Notes under the pieces: model-generated
What the model was told of the DNA's origin: nothing
What the model saw: only the letters and a program-made list of their open reading frames with translations
Databases searched by the model: none
Part shown: positions 21,425 through 30,887 of the stretch, piece after piece
Numbering within the stretch: the stretch's first letter is position 1
How the letters are laid out: each line of letters starts with the position of its first letter
NCBI RefSeq assembly: GCF_040537815.1
Contig: NZ_JBEWSZ010000001.1
Coordinates: forward strand, 1,364,001 to 1,428,000
DNA length: 64,000 nt
Direction of reading: 5' to 3'
Source: Mesorhizobium shangrilense
Lineage (GTDB): Bacteria; Pseudomonadota; Alphaproteobacteria; Rhizobiales; Rhizobiaceae
Position numbers and translations under genes: made by a program

Positions 21425-22447
21425 GTGTCGAACGAAGCCATTGCGGTTGCCATGCCGCGCAAGACGCGAGGGCCCTGGGCCGCCGCGCTTGCGAAGCTGA
21501 CAAGGAACAGGGCCGCCATGGCGTCCCTGGCCGTGTTCCTCCTCATTGCCTTTGCCTGTCTCAGCGCGCCTCTCTATGCAAAATGGGCAGGCGTGGACCC
21601 ATTCGCCTCGACGCTCGACGCCGTCATCCAGATCGACGGCGCCGACGTTGCGGTGATGGAGCCGTCGACGGAAGGGCTTGGTCTCGGCTACACGCCGCTC
21701 GGCCCGACCTGGCAGCTTGGCAACTATTTCCTCGGCGCGGACAGCCAGGGCCGCGATGTCATGGCCAGGATGCTCTATGGCGGGCTCAGTTCGCTGTTGA
21801 TCTCCGGGGCAGCGACCATCTTCACCTTGCTCATCGGCACGGCGGCGGGACTGATTGCCGGCTATTTCGGCGGCATCACCGACACGGTGCTGTCGCGCCT
21901 GCTGGATGTCCTGTGGGCGTTCCCGATCTATCTGCTGGCGATCTCGCTTTCCATCGTCACCATCGCGCAAGGCATCGCGATCGGGCCGATCGAGATCGAG
22001 TCCGGCAGCCTGTGGCTGCCGGTCATCATCATCGGCATCGTCTACGTGCCCTATGTGGCGCGCCCGATACGCGGGCAGGTCCTGTCGCTGCGCAACAGCG
22101 AATTCGTGCTGGCCGCGATCAATCTGGGGGTGCCGGGATCACGGATCCTATGGCGCGACATCCTGCCCAACATCTCCACCACGCTCATCGTCTTCGTGCC
22201 ACTGATGATGGCGCTGAACATGCTTACGGAATCGGCGCTCTCCTTCCTCTCGATCGGCGTGCAGCCGCCCGCGGCGAGTTGGGGCACCATCATCCAGGAC
22301 GGGCAGGCACTGCTTTACACGCGGCCACTGGTGGCCCTGGCGCCCGGGCTGGCGATCGCCATCTCCGTCATGGCGCTCAATGTCTTCGGCGACGGCCTGC
22401 GCGACGCGCTTGACCCGCGCTCCAAGGTTCGGCTGGGGCGCGACTGA
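21425..22447 (+). CDS. ABC transporter permease, DppC-type
   Basis: One of two inner-membrane permeases of the peptide importer, 340 residues. It has an N-terminal membrane segment, a large periplasmic insert (about 55-100), the DppC-type LGADSQGRDVMARMLYGG motif and four to five further membrane segments with the EAA loop near the cytosolic coupling helix. GTG at 21425 was chosen because GGAGGG sits seven bases upstream. It precedes the DppB-type gene, the reverse of the usual order. Confidence 0.92.
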   Translation: MSNEAIAVAMPRKTRGPWAAALAKLTRNRAAMASLAVFLLIAFACLSAPLYAKWAGVDPFASTLDAVIQIDGADVAVMEPSTEGLGLGYTPLGPTWQLGNYFLGADSQGRDVMARMLYGGLSSLLISGAATIFTLLIGTAAGLIAGYFGGITDTVLSRLLDVLWAFPIYLLAISLSIVTIAQGIAIGPIEIESGSLWLPVIIIGIVYVPYVARPIRGQVLSLRNSEFVLAAINLGVPGSRILWRDILPNISTTLIVFVPLMMALNMLTESALSFLSIGVQPPAASWGTIIQDGQALLYTRPLVALAPGLAIAISVMALNVFGDGLRDALDPRSKVRLGRD

Positions 22448-23418
22448 TGATCTACGCAATCCTGCGCCGTTTCGGTCAGATGCTGTTCGTGATGTTCGGC
22501 ATCTCGGTCATCGTCTTCCTGATCTTCTTCGCGACGCCGGGCGCCGATCCCGCCGCGCGCATCGCCGGCCGAAACGCATCGCCCGAGGTGCTGGAAGCAG
22601 TGCGTCACAGCTTTGGCTTCGACCGGCCCCTCTACGTCCAATATGTGAAGATGATGGAGAAGATCTTCGTCACCGGCGATCTGACCTCCTTCGTCAATCG
22701 CGGCTGGAAGGTGGTGCCGGCGGTGCTGGATTCGATCCCGGTCACGCTCTCCCTGGTGTTCGGGGCGGCGATCCTCTGGGTGGTGGTGTCCATCATCATC
22801 GGCATCGTCGCCGCCGCCACCCGCGACAGCTGGCTGGACAAGCTTCTGATGGCGCTGGGATTGCTTGGCATTTCCATGCCGGTCTACTGGCTGGGCGAGG
22901 TGATGAACCTGATCACCCAAAGCCGCTATCACGACAGCTGGGCGTTCTCCTGGGTGCCGCCGCTCGGCTACAAGAATTTCTCCGACGATCCCAAGGGCTG
23001 GTTCCTGACCCTGGTCATTCCCTGGATCACGCTGGCTATTCTCTACATCGGCATTTACGGGCGCGTCCTGCGCGCGGCGATCATCGAATCCCTTCAGGAA
23101 GACTATATCCGTACGGCCCGCGCCAAGGGCCTGTCGGAGACCCGCATCCTGTTGCGCCATGCGCTGCGCACATCACTCATCGCCTTCATCACTCTGTTCG
23201 GCCTCGACTTCGGCGCGCTGGTGGGCGGTTCCGCACTGCTGACGGAAGTGGTGTTCGGGCTGCACGGCATCGGCAAGCTTACCTATGACGCGCTGCAGAA
23301 CCTCGATCTGCCGATGATCATGGCAACGGTGATGTACGCTTCCATGTTCGTGGTCATCGCCAACGCGGTCGTCGATTTCATCTACATCCTTCTCGATCCG
23401 CGCCTGAGGACATCATGA
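22447..23418 (+). CDS. ABC transporter permease, DppB-type
   Basis: The second permease, 323 residues, starting MIYAILRRFGQMLFVMFGIS, the classic DppB/OppB N-terminus with one membrane segment. About six membrane segments are visible, with the EAA-like coupling loop AIIESLQEDYIRTARAKGL in the middle. Its ATG overlaps the stop of the preceding gene by one base, and its stop overlaps the next ATG by four bases, so the operon is tightly coupled. Confidence 0.93.
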   Translation: MIYAILRRFGQMLFVMFGISVIVFLIFFATPGADPAARIAGRNASPEVLEAVRHSFGFDRPLYVQYVKMMEKIFVTGDLTSFVNRGWKVVPAVLDSIPVTLSLVFGAAILWVVVSIIIGIVAAATRDSWLDKLLMALGLLGISMPVYWLGEVMNLITQSRYHDSWAFSWVPPLGYKNFSDDPKGWFLTLVIPWITLAILYIGIYGRVLRAAIIESLQEDYIRTARAKGLSETRILLRHALRTSLIAFITLFGLDFGALVGGSALLTEVVFGLHGIGKLTYDALQNLDLPMIMATVMYASMFVVIANAVVDFIYILLDPRLRTS

Positions 23419-24374
23419 TACTGTCGGTGCGCGATCTCAGAGTGTCCTTCCGTACCGATGACGGCCTGGTGCGGGCCATCGACGGCGTTTCCTTCGACCT
23501 CGAAGAGGGCGAGATTCTTGGCGTCGTCGGCGAATCCGGTTCCGGCAAGACCGTATCGCTGCTGGCTGTGATGGGTCTCATCACCGATCCCAACGCCATT
23601 ATCGAAGGCTCGATCCGATACAAGGGCCGCGAGCTGGTGGGACTGCCCGCGCGCGAGCTTCGGCGCCTGCGCGGCAACGAGATCGCGATGATCTTCCAGG
23701 ATCCGATGACGGCGCTGACACCGGTCTACACGATCGGCTGGCAGATCGCCGAACAGATCCGCGCGCATCGCAGCATCAGCAAATCCAAGGCGATGGAGCG
23801 TGTCGAAGAATTGCTGGCCGAGGTGAATTTCCCCAACCCGCACGAGGCGATGTCGCGCTACCCGCACCAGCTCTCCGGCGGCATGCGTCAGCGGGCGGTG
23901 ATTGCCATGGCTCTGTCCTGCAATCCGACCCTTCTGGTGGCCGACGAACCGACCACGGCGCTCGATGTCACGGTGCAAGCCGGCATTCTCGATCTCGTGC
24001 GCAAGCTGCGCGCGACATACAACTCGGCGGTGGTCTTCATCACCCATGACATGGGCGTGGTCTCCGAGCTCGCCGACCGTGTCATGGTCATGTATGCAGG
24101 ACGCGTGGTGGAACGCGGCAGCCGCATGGAACTGTTTTCCGACCCGCGACACCCCTATACGCGAGCGCTGCTTGGTTCGATCCCGCCGCTGACCGGCGCA
24201 AAGCCGCGCCGCCTGCCGGCCATTCCCGGTTCGCCGCCATCGCTGCTGCGATTGCCGCAAGGCTGCGCCTTCGGCCCGCGTTGCCCGGCTCAATACGAGC
24301 CCTGCGTGACCGGCAAGCCCGACCTTGGCGTCGGCACGCACGCCGCGGCGTGCTTCCGTGTGGCACAGGCATGA
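23415..24374 (+). CDS. ABC transporter ATP-binding protein, DppD-type
   Basis: Cytosolic ATPase of the peptide importer, 319 residues. Walker A is GESGSGKTV, the signature motif LSGGMRQR, Walker B LLVADEPTTALD, and the H-loop ITHDM. The C-terminal extension with CAFGPRCPAQ..PC is the oligopeptide-type (oligo_HPY) domain, probably binding an Fe-S cluster through its cysteines. The stop overlaps the next start. Confidence 0.94.
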   Translation: MILSVRDLRVSFRTDDGLVRAIDGVSFDLEEGEILGVVGESGSGKTVSLLAVMGLITDPNAIIEGSIRYKGRELVGLPARELRRLRGNEIAMIFQDPMTALTPVYTIGWQIAEQIRAHRSISKSKAMERVEELLAEVNFPNPHEAMSRYPHQLSGGMRQRAVIAMALSCNPTLLVADEPTTALDVTVQAGILDLVRKLRATYNSAVVFITHDMGVVSELADRVMVMYAGRVVERGSRMELFSDPRHPYTRALLGSIPPLTGAKPRRLPAIPGSPPSLLRLPQGCAFGPRCPAQYEPCVTGKPDLGVGTHAAACFRVAQA

Positions 24375-25369
24375 GCGGACCGATGATCGACAAAGACCAG
24401 CCAATCCTCGAAACGCGTTCGCTGGGCAAGCGCTTCTCGATCGGCTCACGGTTTTCCGCCGAAGGAAAGCGCACCGTCCATGCTGTCGACAATGTTTCGC
24501 TGTCGGTGCGGCGCGGCGAGACGGTCGGGCTGGTCGGAGAATCCGGATGCGGCAAGTCCACGCTGGCGCGCTGCCTGGTGAGGCTCTACGACATCACAGA
24601 CGGCAAGCTGCTTTTCGAGGGTGACGACATCACCTCGAAATCGCTGTCCGAACTCAGGCCGCTGCGGCGCCGCCTGCAAATGGTCTTCCAGGACCCGTCG
24701 GCCTCGCTCAATCCGCGCCGGCGCGTCGGCGATCTGGTGGCTGAGCCGCTGCGCATCCATAGCAGGCTTTCGTCGCGCGAGATCACCAGGCGGGTCGCGG
24801 AGCTGTTCGACCTCGTTGGATTGCTGCCAGACCATGTCATGCGATATCCGCACGAATTCTCCGGCGGGCAACGTCAGCGTGTCGGCATCGCGCGGGCCAT
24901 CGCCCTCAATCCCGATCTGGTGGTGTTGGATGAACCTGTATCCGCGCTCGACGTGTCGGTGCAGGCGCAGATCGTCAACCTGCTTGCCGACCTCCAGGAG
25001 AAGCTGAACCTCACTTACATCTTCATCGCCCACGACCTGTCGGTGGTGCGTCAGGTCTCGACCCGCATCGCGGTCATGTATCTCGGCTCGATCGTCGAAG
25101 AAGGTCCTGCGGAAGAGGTGTTTGCAACACCGGCACATCCCTACAGCCAGGCGCTGATCTCTGCTGTTCCCGTCGTGGAGACGACGCCCAGCGGGACCCG
25201 CAAGCGCATCATCCTGACCGGCGACGTGCCGAGCCCGCTCAAGCCCCCGTCCGGGTGCCGCTTCCATCCAAGATGCCCGGTCGCGGTGGAGCGTTGCCGT
25301 ACGGAGCGCCCAGAGGTTAGGGAATATCGACACGGTCGCAAAGTGGCCTGTCACTTCCCGACGATGTAG
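24371..25369 (+). CDS. ABC transporter ATP-binding protein, DppF-type
   Basis: The second ATPase of the importer, 332 residues. Walker A is GESGCGKSTL, signature SGGQRQR, Walker B LVVLDEPVSALD and H-loop IAHDLSVV, with the oligopeptide-type C-terminus GCRFHPRCPVAVERC. The ATG at 24371 overlaps the previous stop by four bases; longer upstream frames are shadows. It closes the pepA-to-importer operon. No intrinsic terminator is obvious after it. Confidence 0.94.
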   Translation: MSGPMIDKDQPILETRSLGKRFSIGSRFSAEGKRTVHAVDNVSLSVRRGETVGLVGESGCGKSTLARCLVRLYDITDGKLLFEGDDITSKSLSELRPLRRRLQMVFQDPSASLNPRRRVGDLVAEPLRIHSRLSSREITRRVAELFDLVGLLPDHVMRYPHEFSGGQRQRVGIARAIALNPDLVVLDEPVSALDVSVQAQIVNLLADLQEKLNLTYIFIAHDLSVVRQVSTRIAVMYLGSIVEEGPAEEVFATPAHPYSQALISAVPVVETTPSGTRKRIILTGDVPSPLKPPSGCRFHPRCPVAVERCRTERPEVREYRHGRKVACHFPTM

Positions 25370-25644
25370 CAAGGGCCGGGGACAGTCTGAAGAGATTCTC
25401 GTTCGGCAAAGTGAAGCGCCGCCTCGTGGCGTTCTGCGCATTCAGCCGTCGAAATGTAGGGAAAAAGTCTAAGATACGCTAGTTGCCATTGAGATACGGC
25501 AGGCACGGGAGTGAGCGTACTCCCCATACCACACCGCAAAATTGCCTGGCGAATTCGGACATGGCAATAGCGGAAGGAAACAAGTCAAGCTTTCCACGCA
25601 ATGCCGCATCTTGCAACATTGCCAAGGTTTGGCCAAAGTGGAGC

Positions 25645-26433
25645 ATGTCTGAATCGCAACCTGCTGTCAGCCGCGCCCTTGCCCCCCGTCGCCACGCTGA
25701 GATTCTGAAGCGCCTTGGCGCCCAGGGGTCAGTCAGCATTGCTGAACTCGCTGGCTTCTTCGATGTCTCGCGCGAAACCATCCGTCGTGATCTGAAGCTG
25801 CTGTCGGACCAGGGACAACTCGACATCGTGCATGGTGGTGCTGCCCGCTTCGAGCCGAGCGAACCGGCGATGACCTTGCGCAGCCAGGAAAATGCCCAGG
25901 GCAAGGCGGCGATCGCCAAGGCGGCCACCGGCCTGATCAAAGATGGGATGGTGGTCTTTCTCGATTCCGGCACCACCACTTTGGCCGTCGCGCAGGCCAT
26001 GACCAACCTGCGCGATCTCACCATCTGCACGGCCAGCCTGAAGATAGCGCTGCAGCTGTGCCACGTCCCTGGCATGCGCGTGCATATGCTGGGTGGTGAA
26101 ATCGACCCTAGCGAGGAAGCCGCCGCCGGCGTTGACATACTTGAGGCCATTTCGCGCTTTCGCGTCGACATTGCATTCCTTGGCGGCGGTGCGCTCTCAC
26201 CCGATGGCGAGGTGACCGATTTCACCCGGGCTGGCGCCGAGCAGCGCAGCCGCATGATCACGCTCGCCGGCAAGGCCTATTTCGTGCTCGACAGCAGCAA
26301 GTTCGGCAAGCTGACGCCGCTCAGGATTCGGAATTTCGAACGTGCCGCCGGCGTGATCGTCGACGCCAATCCCGGCCTCGCCCTTGAGGAAGCGCTTTCG
26401 CAAAAGGGGCCTGAGCTTATTGTTGCGACGTGA
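25645..26433 (+). CDS. DeoR family transcriptional regulator
   Basis: A 262-residue DeoR-type regulator. The N-terminal HTH reads RRHAEILKRLGAQGSVSIAE with recognition helix VSRETIRRDLKLL and the following Gly-rich HGGAAR wing; the C-terminal DeoRC sensor has the GTTTLAVAQAM phosphate-binding segment and VDIAFLGGGALSPDGEVTD. The ATG at 25645 gives the normal family length. Family members respond to phosphorylated sugars or related metabolites. The next gene starts 82 bases downstream, so it may be the target, co-transcribed or separately promoted. Confidence 0.9.
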   Translation: MSESQPAVSRALAPRRHAEILKRLGAQGSVSIAELAGFFDVSRETIRRDLKLLSDQGQLDIVHGGAARFEPSEPAMTLRSQENAQGKAAIAKAATGLIKDGMVVFLDSGTTTLAVAQAMTNLRDLTICTASLKIALQLCHVPGMRVHMLGGEIDPSEEAAAGVDILEAISRFRVDIAFLGGGALSPDGEVTDFTRAGAEQRSRMITLAGKAYFVLDSSKFGKLTPLRIRNFERAAGVIVDANPGLALEEALSQKGPELIVAT

Positions 26434-26515
26434 TGTGATGTTTTGTGACTTTTTGAGTTGATATTTTGCATTGCTGTGTTAGGGTGCCGCCCATTCTTCA
26501 AATGGCGGAACGCTC

Positions 26516-28993
26516 ATGGCACATGAATTCCCAACGCAGGCACGCGTCGTCATCGTCGGTGGCGGCATTATCGGCTGCTCGGTGGCCTATCATCTGACAA
26601 AGCTGGGTTGGACCGATGTGGTCCTGCTTGAGCAGGGGCAGCTCAGCGGCGGCACCACCTGGCATGCGGCTGGCCTCGTCGGGCAGTTGCGCGCCCATTC
26701 CAACATGACCAGCCTGATCAAATATTCCACCCAGCTCTACAGCGAACTGGAGACCGAAACCGGGCTGGCCACCGGCTGGAAGAATTGCGGCTCGCTGTCG
26801 GTGGCACGCACGGCCGACCGCATGACGGTGCTGAAGCGCACAGCCGCCTCGGCGCGTGCTCAAGGGGTGGAGATCGACGTCATCTCGCCCAAGGAGGCGG
26901 CCGATCTTTGGCCGGTGATGGCCACGGACGATCTGGTCGGCGCCGTCTGGTTGCCGGGCGATGGCAAGGCCAATCCGACCGACCTGACGCAATCGCTGGC
27001 CAAGGGCGCGCGCAACGGTGGCGCCAAGATATTCGAGAGGGTCAAGGTCTCCGGCATCAAAGTGAAGAACGGCGTCGCCTGCGGCGTCGAGACGGACCGT
27101 GGCGACATCGCCACCGAGATCGTCGTCAACTGCGCCGGCCAATGGGCGCGCAAGATCGGGCTGATGTGCGGTGTCTCGGTGCCGCTGCATTCGGCCGAGC
27201 ACATGTACATCGTCACCGGCAGGATCGAGGGCGTGCATCCGGATCTGCCTGTGATGCGTGACCCCGACGGTTTCATCTACTTCAAGGAAGAGGTCGGCGG
27301 CCTGGTCATGGGCGGTTTCGAGCCGCATGCCAAGCCTTGGGGCATGAACGGCATTCCCGAAAATTTCGAGTTCGCACTGCTTCCGGATGATTGGGACCAG
27401 TTCGAGATCCTGATGGAAAACGCGCTTATCCGCGTGCCGCAGCTGGCACAGGCCGAGGTCAAGAAATTCTACAACGGTCCCGAGAGCTTCACGCCGGACA
27501 ACAATTTCATTCTCGGCGAGGCGCCCGAACTGAAGAACTTCTATGTCGGCGCCGGCTTCAACTCGATGGGTATCGCCAGTGCTGGCGGCGCGGGCAGGGC
27601 GCTGGCCGAGTGGATCGTCAACAGGGCGCCGACCATGGACCTTTGGCCGGTCGATATCCGCCGCTTCGCCTCGTTCAACAACAATCCGCGCTGGCTGCAT
27701 GACCGGGTCAAGGAAACGCTCGGCCTGCACTACGCCATGCCATGGCCGAACCGCGAACTGGACACCGCACGGCCGTTCCGCCGTTCTCCGCTCTACGACC
27801 GGCTCGCCGCCAAGGGGGCCTGCTTCGGCTCCAAGATGGGGTGGGAGCGCGCCAACTGGTTCGCGGCACCAGGCGAGAAGGCCGAGAACGAATACGCCTT
27901 CGGGCGCCAGAACTGGCATGAGGCGGTGAGGCGCGAGATGAAGGCGACGCGCGAAGCCGTCGCCATCTTCGACCAGACGTCGTTCGCCAAGCTCCTCGTC
28001 CAGGGCCGCGATGCCTGTGCCGTGCTCAACCGGATCTGCGCCGGCAATGTCGACGTGCCGGTGGGGACCTCCGTCTACACGGGCGTGCTCAACGCGCGCG
28101 GGGGCTACGAAAGCGATCTCACCGTGATGCGGCTCGGCGCCGAAAAATTCCTCGTCGTCACCGGTTCAGCGCAGGCGGTTCACGATGCCGACTGGATCGT
28201 CAAGAACATCCCAGCCGATGCCCATGCCACCCTGACCGACGTCACCTCATCCTATGCGGTGCTGGCTGTGATGGGGCCGCGCTCGCGCGATCTGCTCGCC
28301 AAATTGTCGTCGGCTGATCTCTCCAACGCCGGCTTCCCCTTCGCCACCATCCGCGAGATCGATATCGGCTACGCCACCGCCTACGCCAACCGCATGACCT
28401 ATGTCGGCGAGCTCGGCTGGGAATTGATCGTGCCGACCGAATTTGCCGTCGGCGTCTACGAGGCGCTGCATGAGACGGGGCGGGAGTTCGGCCTGATCGA
28501 TGCCGGCTACTACGCGCTCGACGCCCTTCGCATCGAAAAGGGTTTTCGCGCCTGGGGCCGGGAGCTGACGCCGGATATCAACCCCTGGCAGGCCGGGCTT
28601 GGCTTCGCCGTCACGATAGACAAGCCGGGCGGCTTCATCGGTCGCGATGCGCTTGTCGAGGCGAAGTCGGCGGCGGCGCCGGCCAGGCGCATCGTGCTGT
28701 TCACGCTCGACAATGCCGAGCCGATGCTGTGGGGCGGCGAGCTCATCCTGCGCGACGGCAAGCCCGTGGGCGAAGTCCGCTCCGCTGCCTATGGCCACAC
28801 GCTGGGACGGTCGGTGGCGCTCGCGCTGATCGAGAACGAAGCCGGCGTTGATGGCGCGTTCCTCACCGGTGGGCGCTTCGAGATCGACCTTGCCGGCGTG
28901 CGCCATGCCGCAACGGGGCATCTGCGCAGTCCATACGATCCGAAGTCTGAGCGGGTGAAAGCGGATGTGTTGGAGGTTCGCGTGGCGGCATAA
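26516..28993 (+). CDS. FAD-dependent dehydrogenase fused to GcvT domain (dimethylglycine/sarcosine dehydrogenase type)
   Basis: An 825-residue two-domain enzyme. The N-terminal DAO-type domain starts with the FAD motif VVIVGGGIIGCSVAYHL, followed by GGTTWHAAGLVGQL whose His is the covalent FAD-attachment residue in dimethylglycine and sarcosine dehydrogenases. From about residue 440 the protein is GcvT-like (glycine-cleavage T-protein), expected to pass the methyl carbon to tetrahydrofolate; YYALDALRIEKGFRAWGREL is a conserved C-domain motif. Such enzymes demethylate betaine derivatives or other N-methyl amines. It follows a DeoR-type regulator. Exact substrate is not known. Confidence 0.9.
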   Translation: MAHEFPTQARVVIVGGGIIGCSVAYHLTKLGWTDVVLLEQGQLSGGTTWHAAGLVGQLRAHSNMTSLIKYSTQLYSELETETGLATGWKNCGSLSVARTADRMTVLKRTAASARAQGVEIDVISPKEAADLWPVMATDDLVGAVWLPGDGKANPTDLTQSLAKGARNGGAKIFERVKVSGIKVKNGVACGVETDRGDIATEIVVNCAGQWARKIGLMCGVSVPLHSAEHMYIVTGRIEGVHPDLPVMRDPDGFIYFKEEVGGLVMGGFEPHAKPWGMNGIPENFEFALLPDDWDQFEILMENALIRVPQLAQAEVKKFYNGPESFTPDNNFILGEAPELKNFYVGAGFNSMGIASAGGAGRALAEWIVNRAPTMDLWPVDIRRFASFNNNPRWLHDRVKETLGLHYAMPWPNRELDTARPFRRSPLYDRLAAKGACFGSKMGWERANWFAAPGEKAENEYAFGRQNWHEAVRREMKATREAVAIFDQTSFAKLLVQGRDACAVLNRICAGNVDVPVGTSVYTGVLNARGGYESDLTVMRLGAEKFLVVTGSAQAVHDADWIVKNIPADAHATLTDVTSSYAVLAVMGPRSRDLLAKLSSADLSNAGFPFATIREIDIGYATAYANRMTYVGELGWELIVPTEFAVGVYEALHETGREFGLIDAGYYALDALRIEKGFRAWGRELTPDINPWQAGLGFAVTIDKPGGFIGRDALVEAKSAAAPARRIVLFTLDNAEPMLWGGELILRDGKPVGEVRSAAYGHTLGRSVALALIENEAGVDGAFLTGGRFEIDLAGVRHAATGHLRSPYDPKSERVKADVLEVRVAA

Positions 28994-29818
28994 GCAAGTC
29001 AGCTCCCAGGACACGCAGCGGATCAGCTGCTTGGGTGGTCGCGCCCCTCGCCAGAAGTTCACGGTTGCGCTGGTCCTCTGCCGTCGCGAAATCGACTGCT
29101 GCCTGGGCCTGTGCAACTTGTTCTTGCGCTACGTCGATCTTTGCGTTTTGTGCGACTATCTGAGTTCCGACGCCGACAATACCCGCTTGCGCCAAGGCCG
29201 TGCTGGCATCGGCCTGTTTGAGGCTCGCCGGATAGTCGCTGTTGTCGATGCGCACGAGGACGTCACCGGCCTGAACCGGTTGGTTGTCGATAACCGCGAG
29301 GTCGGTGATACGCCCAGCGATTTCGGCGCTGATGATTATCGTACGAGCATCGTTGTGTGAGGTTTCGCATCCAACGGAAGTAACTTTCAGCTGGAGGGAG
29401 ATGTCCGCAGCGGCAGACGCAGGTCAACGGAAGAGCCTTGGCTAAGGTTCCTGACCTGTCGTGCCTGTTCCGCCGAAAAGACAGGTCCATCATCACTGTG
29501 CCCGCTATCACCGCAGTCGGGCCGATCATCGCTCATGACCGCCTCCCTGCGTGCGGTTTGCCGAAAGACAACCTCTGCCCGGCGAGACGTCGATCGCGGA
29601 GTTCGCCTGAAAGCCTGCCAACGCCCGCCCTCTACGATGACACAGTTCCAATATGGCCCGATCTGCCGGGGCAGGCGCATCGCTCTAGAGAATGGCCTGT
29701 TCACCGCCTCCATTAGTCACCACTCACGGAACAAGGGGGGTCCGAGAGCGTTGGTAATATGGTTCGCCTTTCACAAAGTGCGGAAGGCGAAGCCCGAGGC
29801 CAAGAACAGGAGAAGACA
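28994..29818. other. Long low-coding gap with gene debris
   Basis: These 825 bases between the dehydrogenase and the DUF1236 gene contain no intact gene I can support. The left half carries a recognisable leftward fragment of a membrane-fusion protein gene (see 29010-29423). The right half (29424-29818) has open frames on both strands without recognisable domains or ribosome sites. The region marks the start of the accessory stretch. Confidence 0.6.
29010..29423 (-). pseudogene. HlyD/EmrA-type membrane-fusion protein, fragment
   Basis: Read leftward, this frame encodes ISAEIAGRITDLAVIDNQPV, then QAGDVLVRIDNSDYPASLKQ, then an Ala/Gln-rich helical hairpin ending NRELLARGATTQ. That is the biotinyl-lipoyl-like strand followed by the coiled-coil hairpin of HlyD/EmrA-type efflux adaptors. 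The frame has a stop just upstream (29424-29426) and no membrane anchor or start, and the similarity stops near 29010, next to the end of the dehydrogenase gene. It therefore looks like a remnant of about 135 of the usual 350 or more residues, truncated at both ends. Confidence 0.7.
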
Positions 29819-30124
29819 ATGAAAATTCACCTGATTCCCGCCACGGCAGGGTTAATTCTGCTGGGAGGCATTGGCGCCGCCATCGCGGACGAGGTGGTTG
29901 TTACACCCGAACAGCAGACGGTCATCCGCGAGTATGTGCACCAACATCCAATGGCGTCGATCAACCTTCTGGGGGTGGAACTCAGTGTTGGTTCCATTTT
30001 GCCTGACACGGTCGAACTTCGGCCGATCGATGTTCCCGATGTCAAATACAGATACGTCGTTGTCGGCGATCACACGGCCCTTGTCGAACCCGGCACACGC
30101 AAGATTGTGAAGGTTATTGACTGA
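29819..30124 (+). CDS. DUF1236 family secreted protein
   Basis: A 101-residue exported protein. The signal peptide MKIHLIPATAGLILLGGIGA...IADE is followed by the DUF1236 pattern: VVVTPEQQTVIREYV, a proline-containing linker, and Y.YVVVGDHTALVEPGTRKIVKVI at the end, given here by its VVVGDH and PGTRKIV motifs. The family is widespread in Rhizobiales and has no known function. The ATG at 29819 was chosen because CAGGAGAAG precedes it; the upstream in-frame start adds a polar stretch that would mask the signal peptide. Confidence 0.8.
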   Translation: MKIHLIPATAGLILLGGIGAAIADEVVVTPEQQTVIREYVHQHPMASINLLGVELSVGSILPDTVELRPIDVPDVKYRYVVVGDHTALVEPGTRKIVKVID

Positions 30125-30182
30125 CGATACGCCCGCCGTTTCCAAGAACGGCAGGCGTACACTCAATGGAGGAGCCATTCCA

Positions 30183-30389
30183 ATGTTGCATCATGTTGAC
30201 ACGGGCGAGGTGGCCGCCGCTGTTGACCAGCTCCTGAACGAGCGGCGTAGCGCTCTCCTTTCAATGAAGGCGGCAATTGCGATGCTGCGGGAACGCACCG
30301 GGACGGAGCGGTCAGACGCGGATTTGGAGGGCTTGATCACTAAAAAGGCAGCGGTCTTCGGTGTCGCGGTTTTGTCCGACCGGGACTGA
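30183..30389 (+). CDS. Hypothetical small protein, 68 residues
   Basis: A short soluble protein starting MLHHVDTGEVAAAVDQLLN, mainly helical by composition and without membrane segments. GGAGG lies about ten bases before the ATG at 30183, which is why I preferred it to an earlier in-frame start. It follows the DUF1236 gene by 58 bases. No family recognised. Confidence 0.5.
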   Translation: MLHHVDTGEVAAAVDQLLNERRSALLSMKAAIAMLRERTGTERSDADLEGLITKKAAVFGVAVLSDRD

Positions 30390-30457
30390 AGGTCAATGAT
30401 GCACGATATGCGAAGGTGACCACCTACTGAACGACCTAATAGGGAGAGTTTCCTGTA

Positions 30458-30625
30458 ATGGGCCGACATGTAGCTATCTCGCTTTACGTGGTGGCGATGA
30501 TACTGATCATAATCGGCGTAGATTTCCTGTTCTTCAGGGATCGATTCTGGGAGCGGTTGTTCGTGAATATTGGAATAGTTTCTGCGTTTGGAGCCTTTTA
30601 CTTTCTATTCCTTCGGCGCAACTGA
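30458..30625 (+). CDS. Small membrane protein, 55 residues, conserved-looking
   Basis: A short frame preceded by AGGGAGAG about nine bases before the ATG. The product has two hydrophobic segments: one covering SLYVVAMILIIIGVDFLFF and one covering NIGIVSAFGAFYFLFL, separated by a charged RDRFWERLF loop. The pattern resembles small two-helix proteins I know from other rhizobia, whose function is not described. It is below usual ORF length limits and easily missed. Confidence 0.6.
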   Translation: MGRHVAISLYVVAMILIIIGVDFLFFRDRFWERLFVNIGIVSAFGAFYFLFLRRN

Positions 30626-30887
30626 ATTTGGGCACTCTGATTGGGAAGGTCATCTCGCTATCTGCTCTTATCGTTCCCGCCACATTGCCGAACGGTCTCC
30701 CCTTGCGCGGGAGCCATCCACAGACGACATCGCTGGCGATTACAGGTGTCCGCGCATGCCCCCGTGCGGCTCTAACGCTCATGTGCATGCGCGCTTCTGA
30801 CCGGCCCCTTCAATCTGGATATTGAAAACCCTCTCGAACTGACCTTATGAAAACCGACGTTTCCCATTGCTTCTGAGGAGAGCTGCG

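Noticed and set aside
19766..21970. 734-codon open frame antisense to the peptide-binding protein and permease genes
   Set aside because: It mirrors high-GC third-position codon bias of the real genes on the other strand, has no recognisable domain and no ribosome site.
28965..29360. 131-codon rightward frame after the FAD dehydrogenase
   Set aside because: The leftward frame over the same bases encodes a clear membrane-fusion protein fragment, so this one is its shadow.
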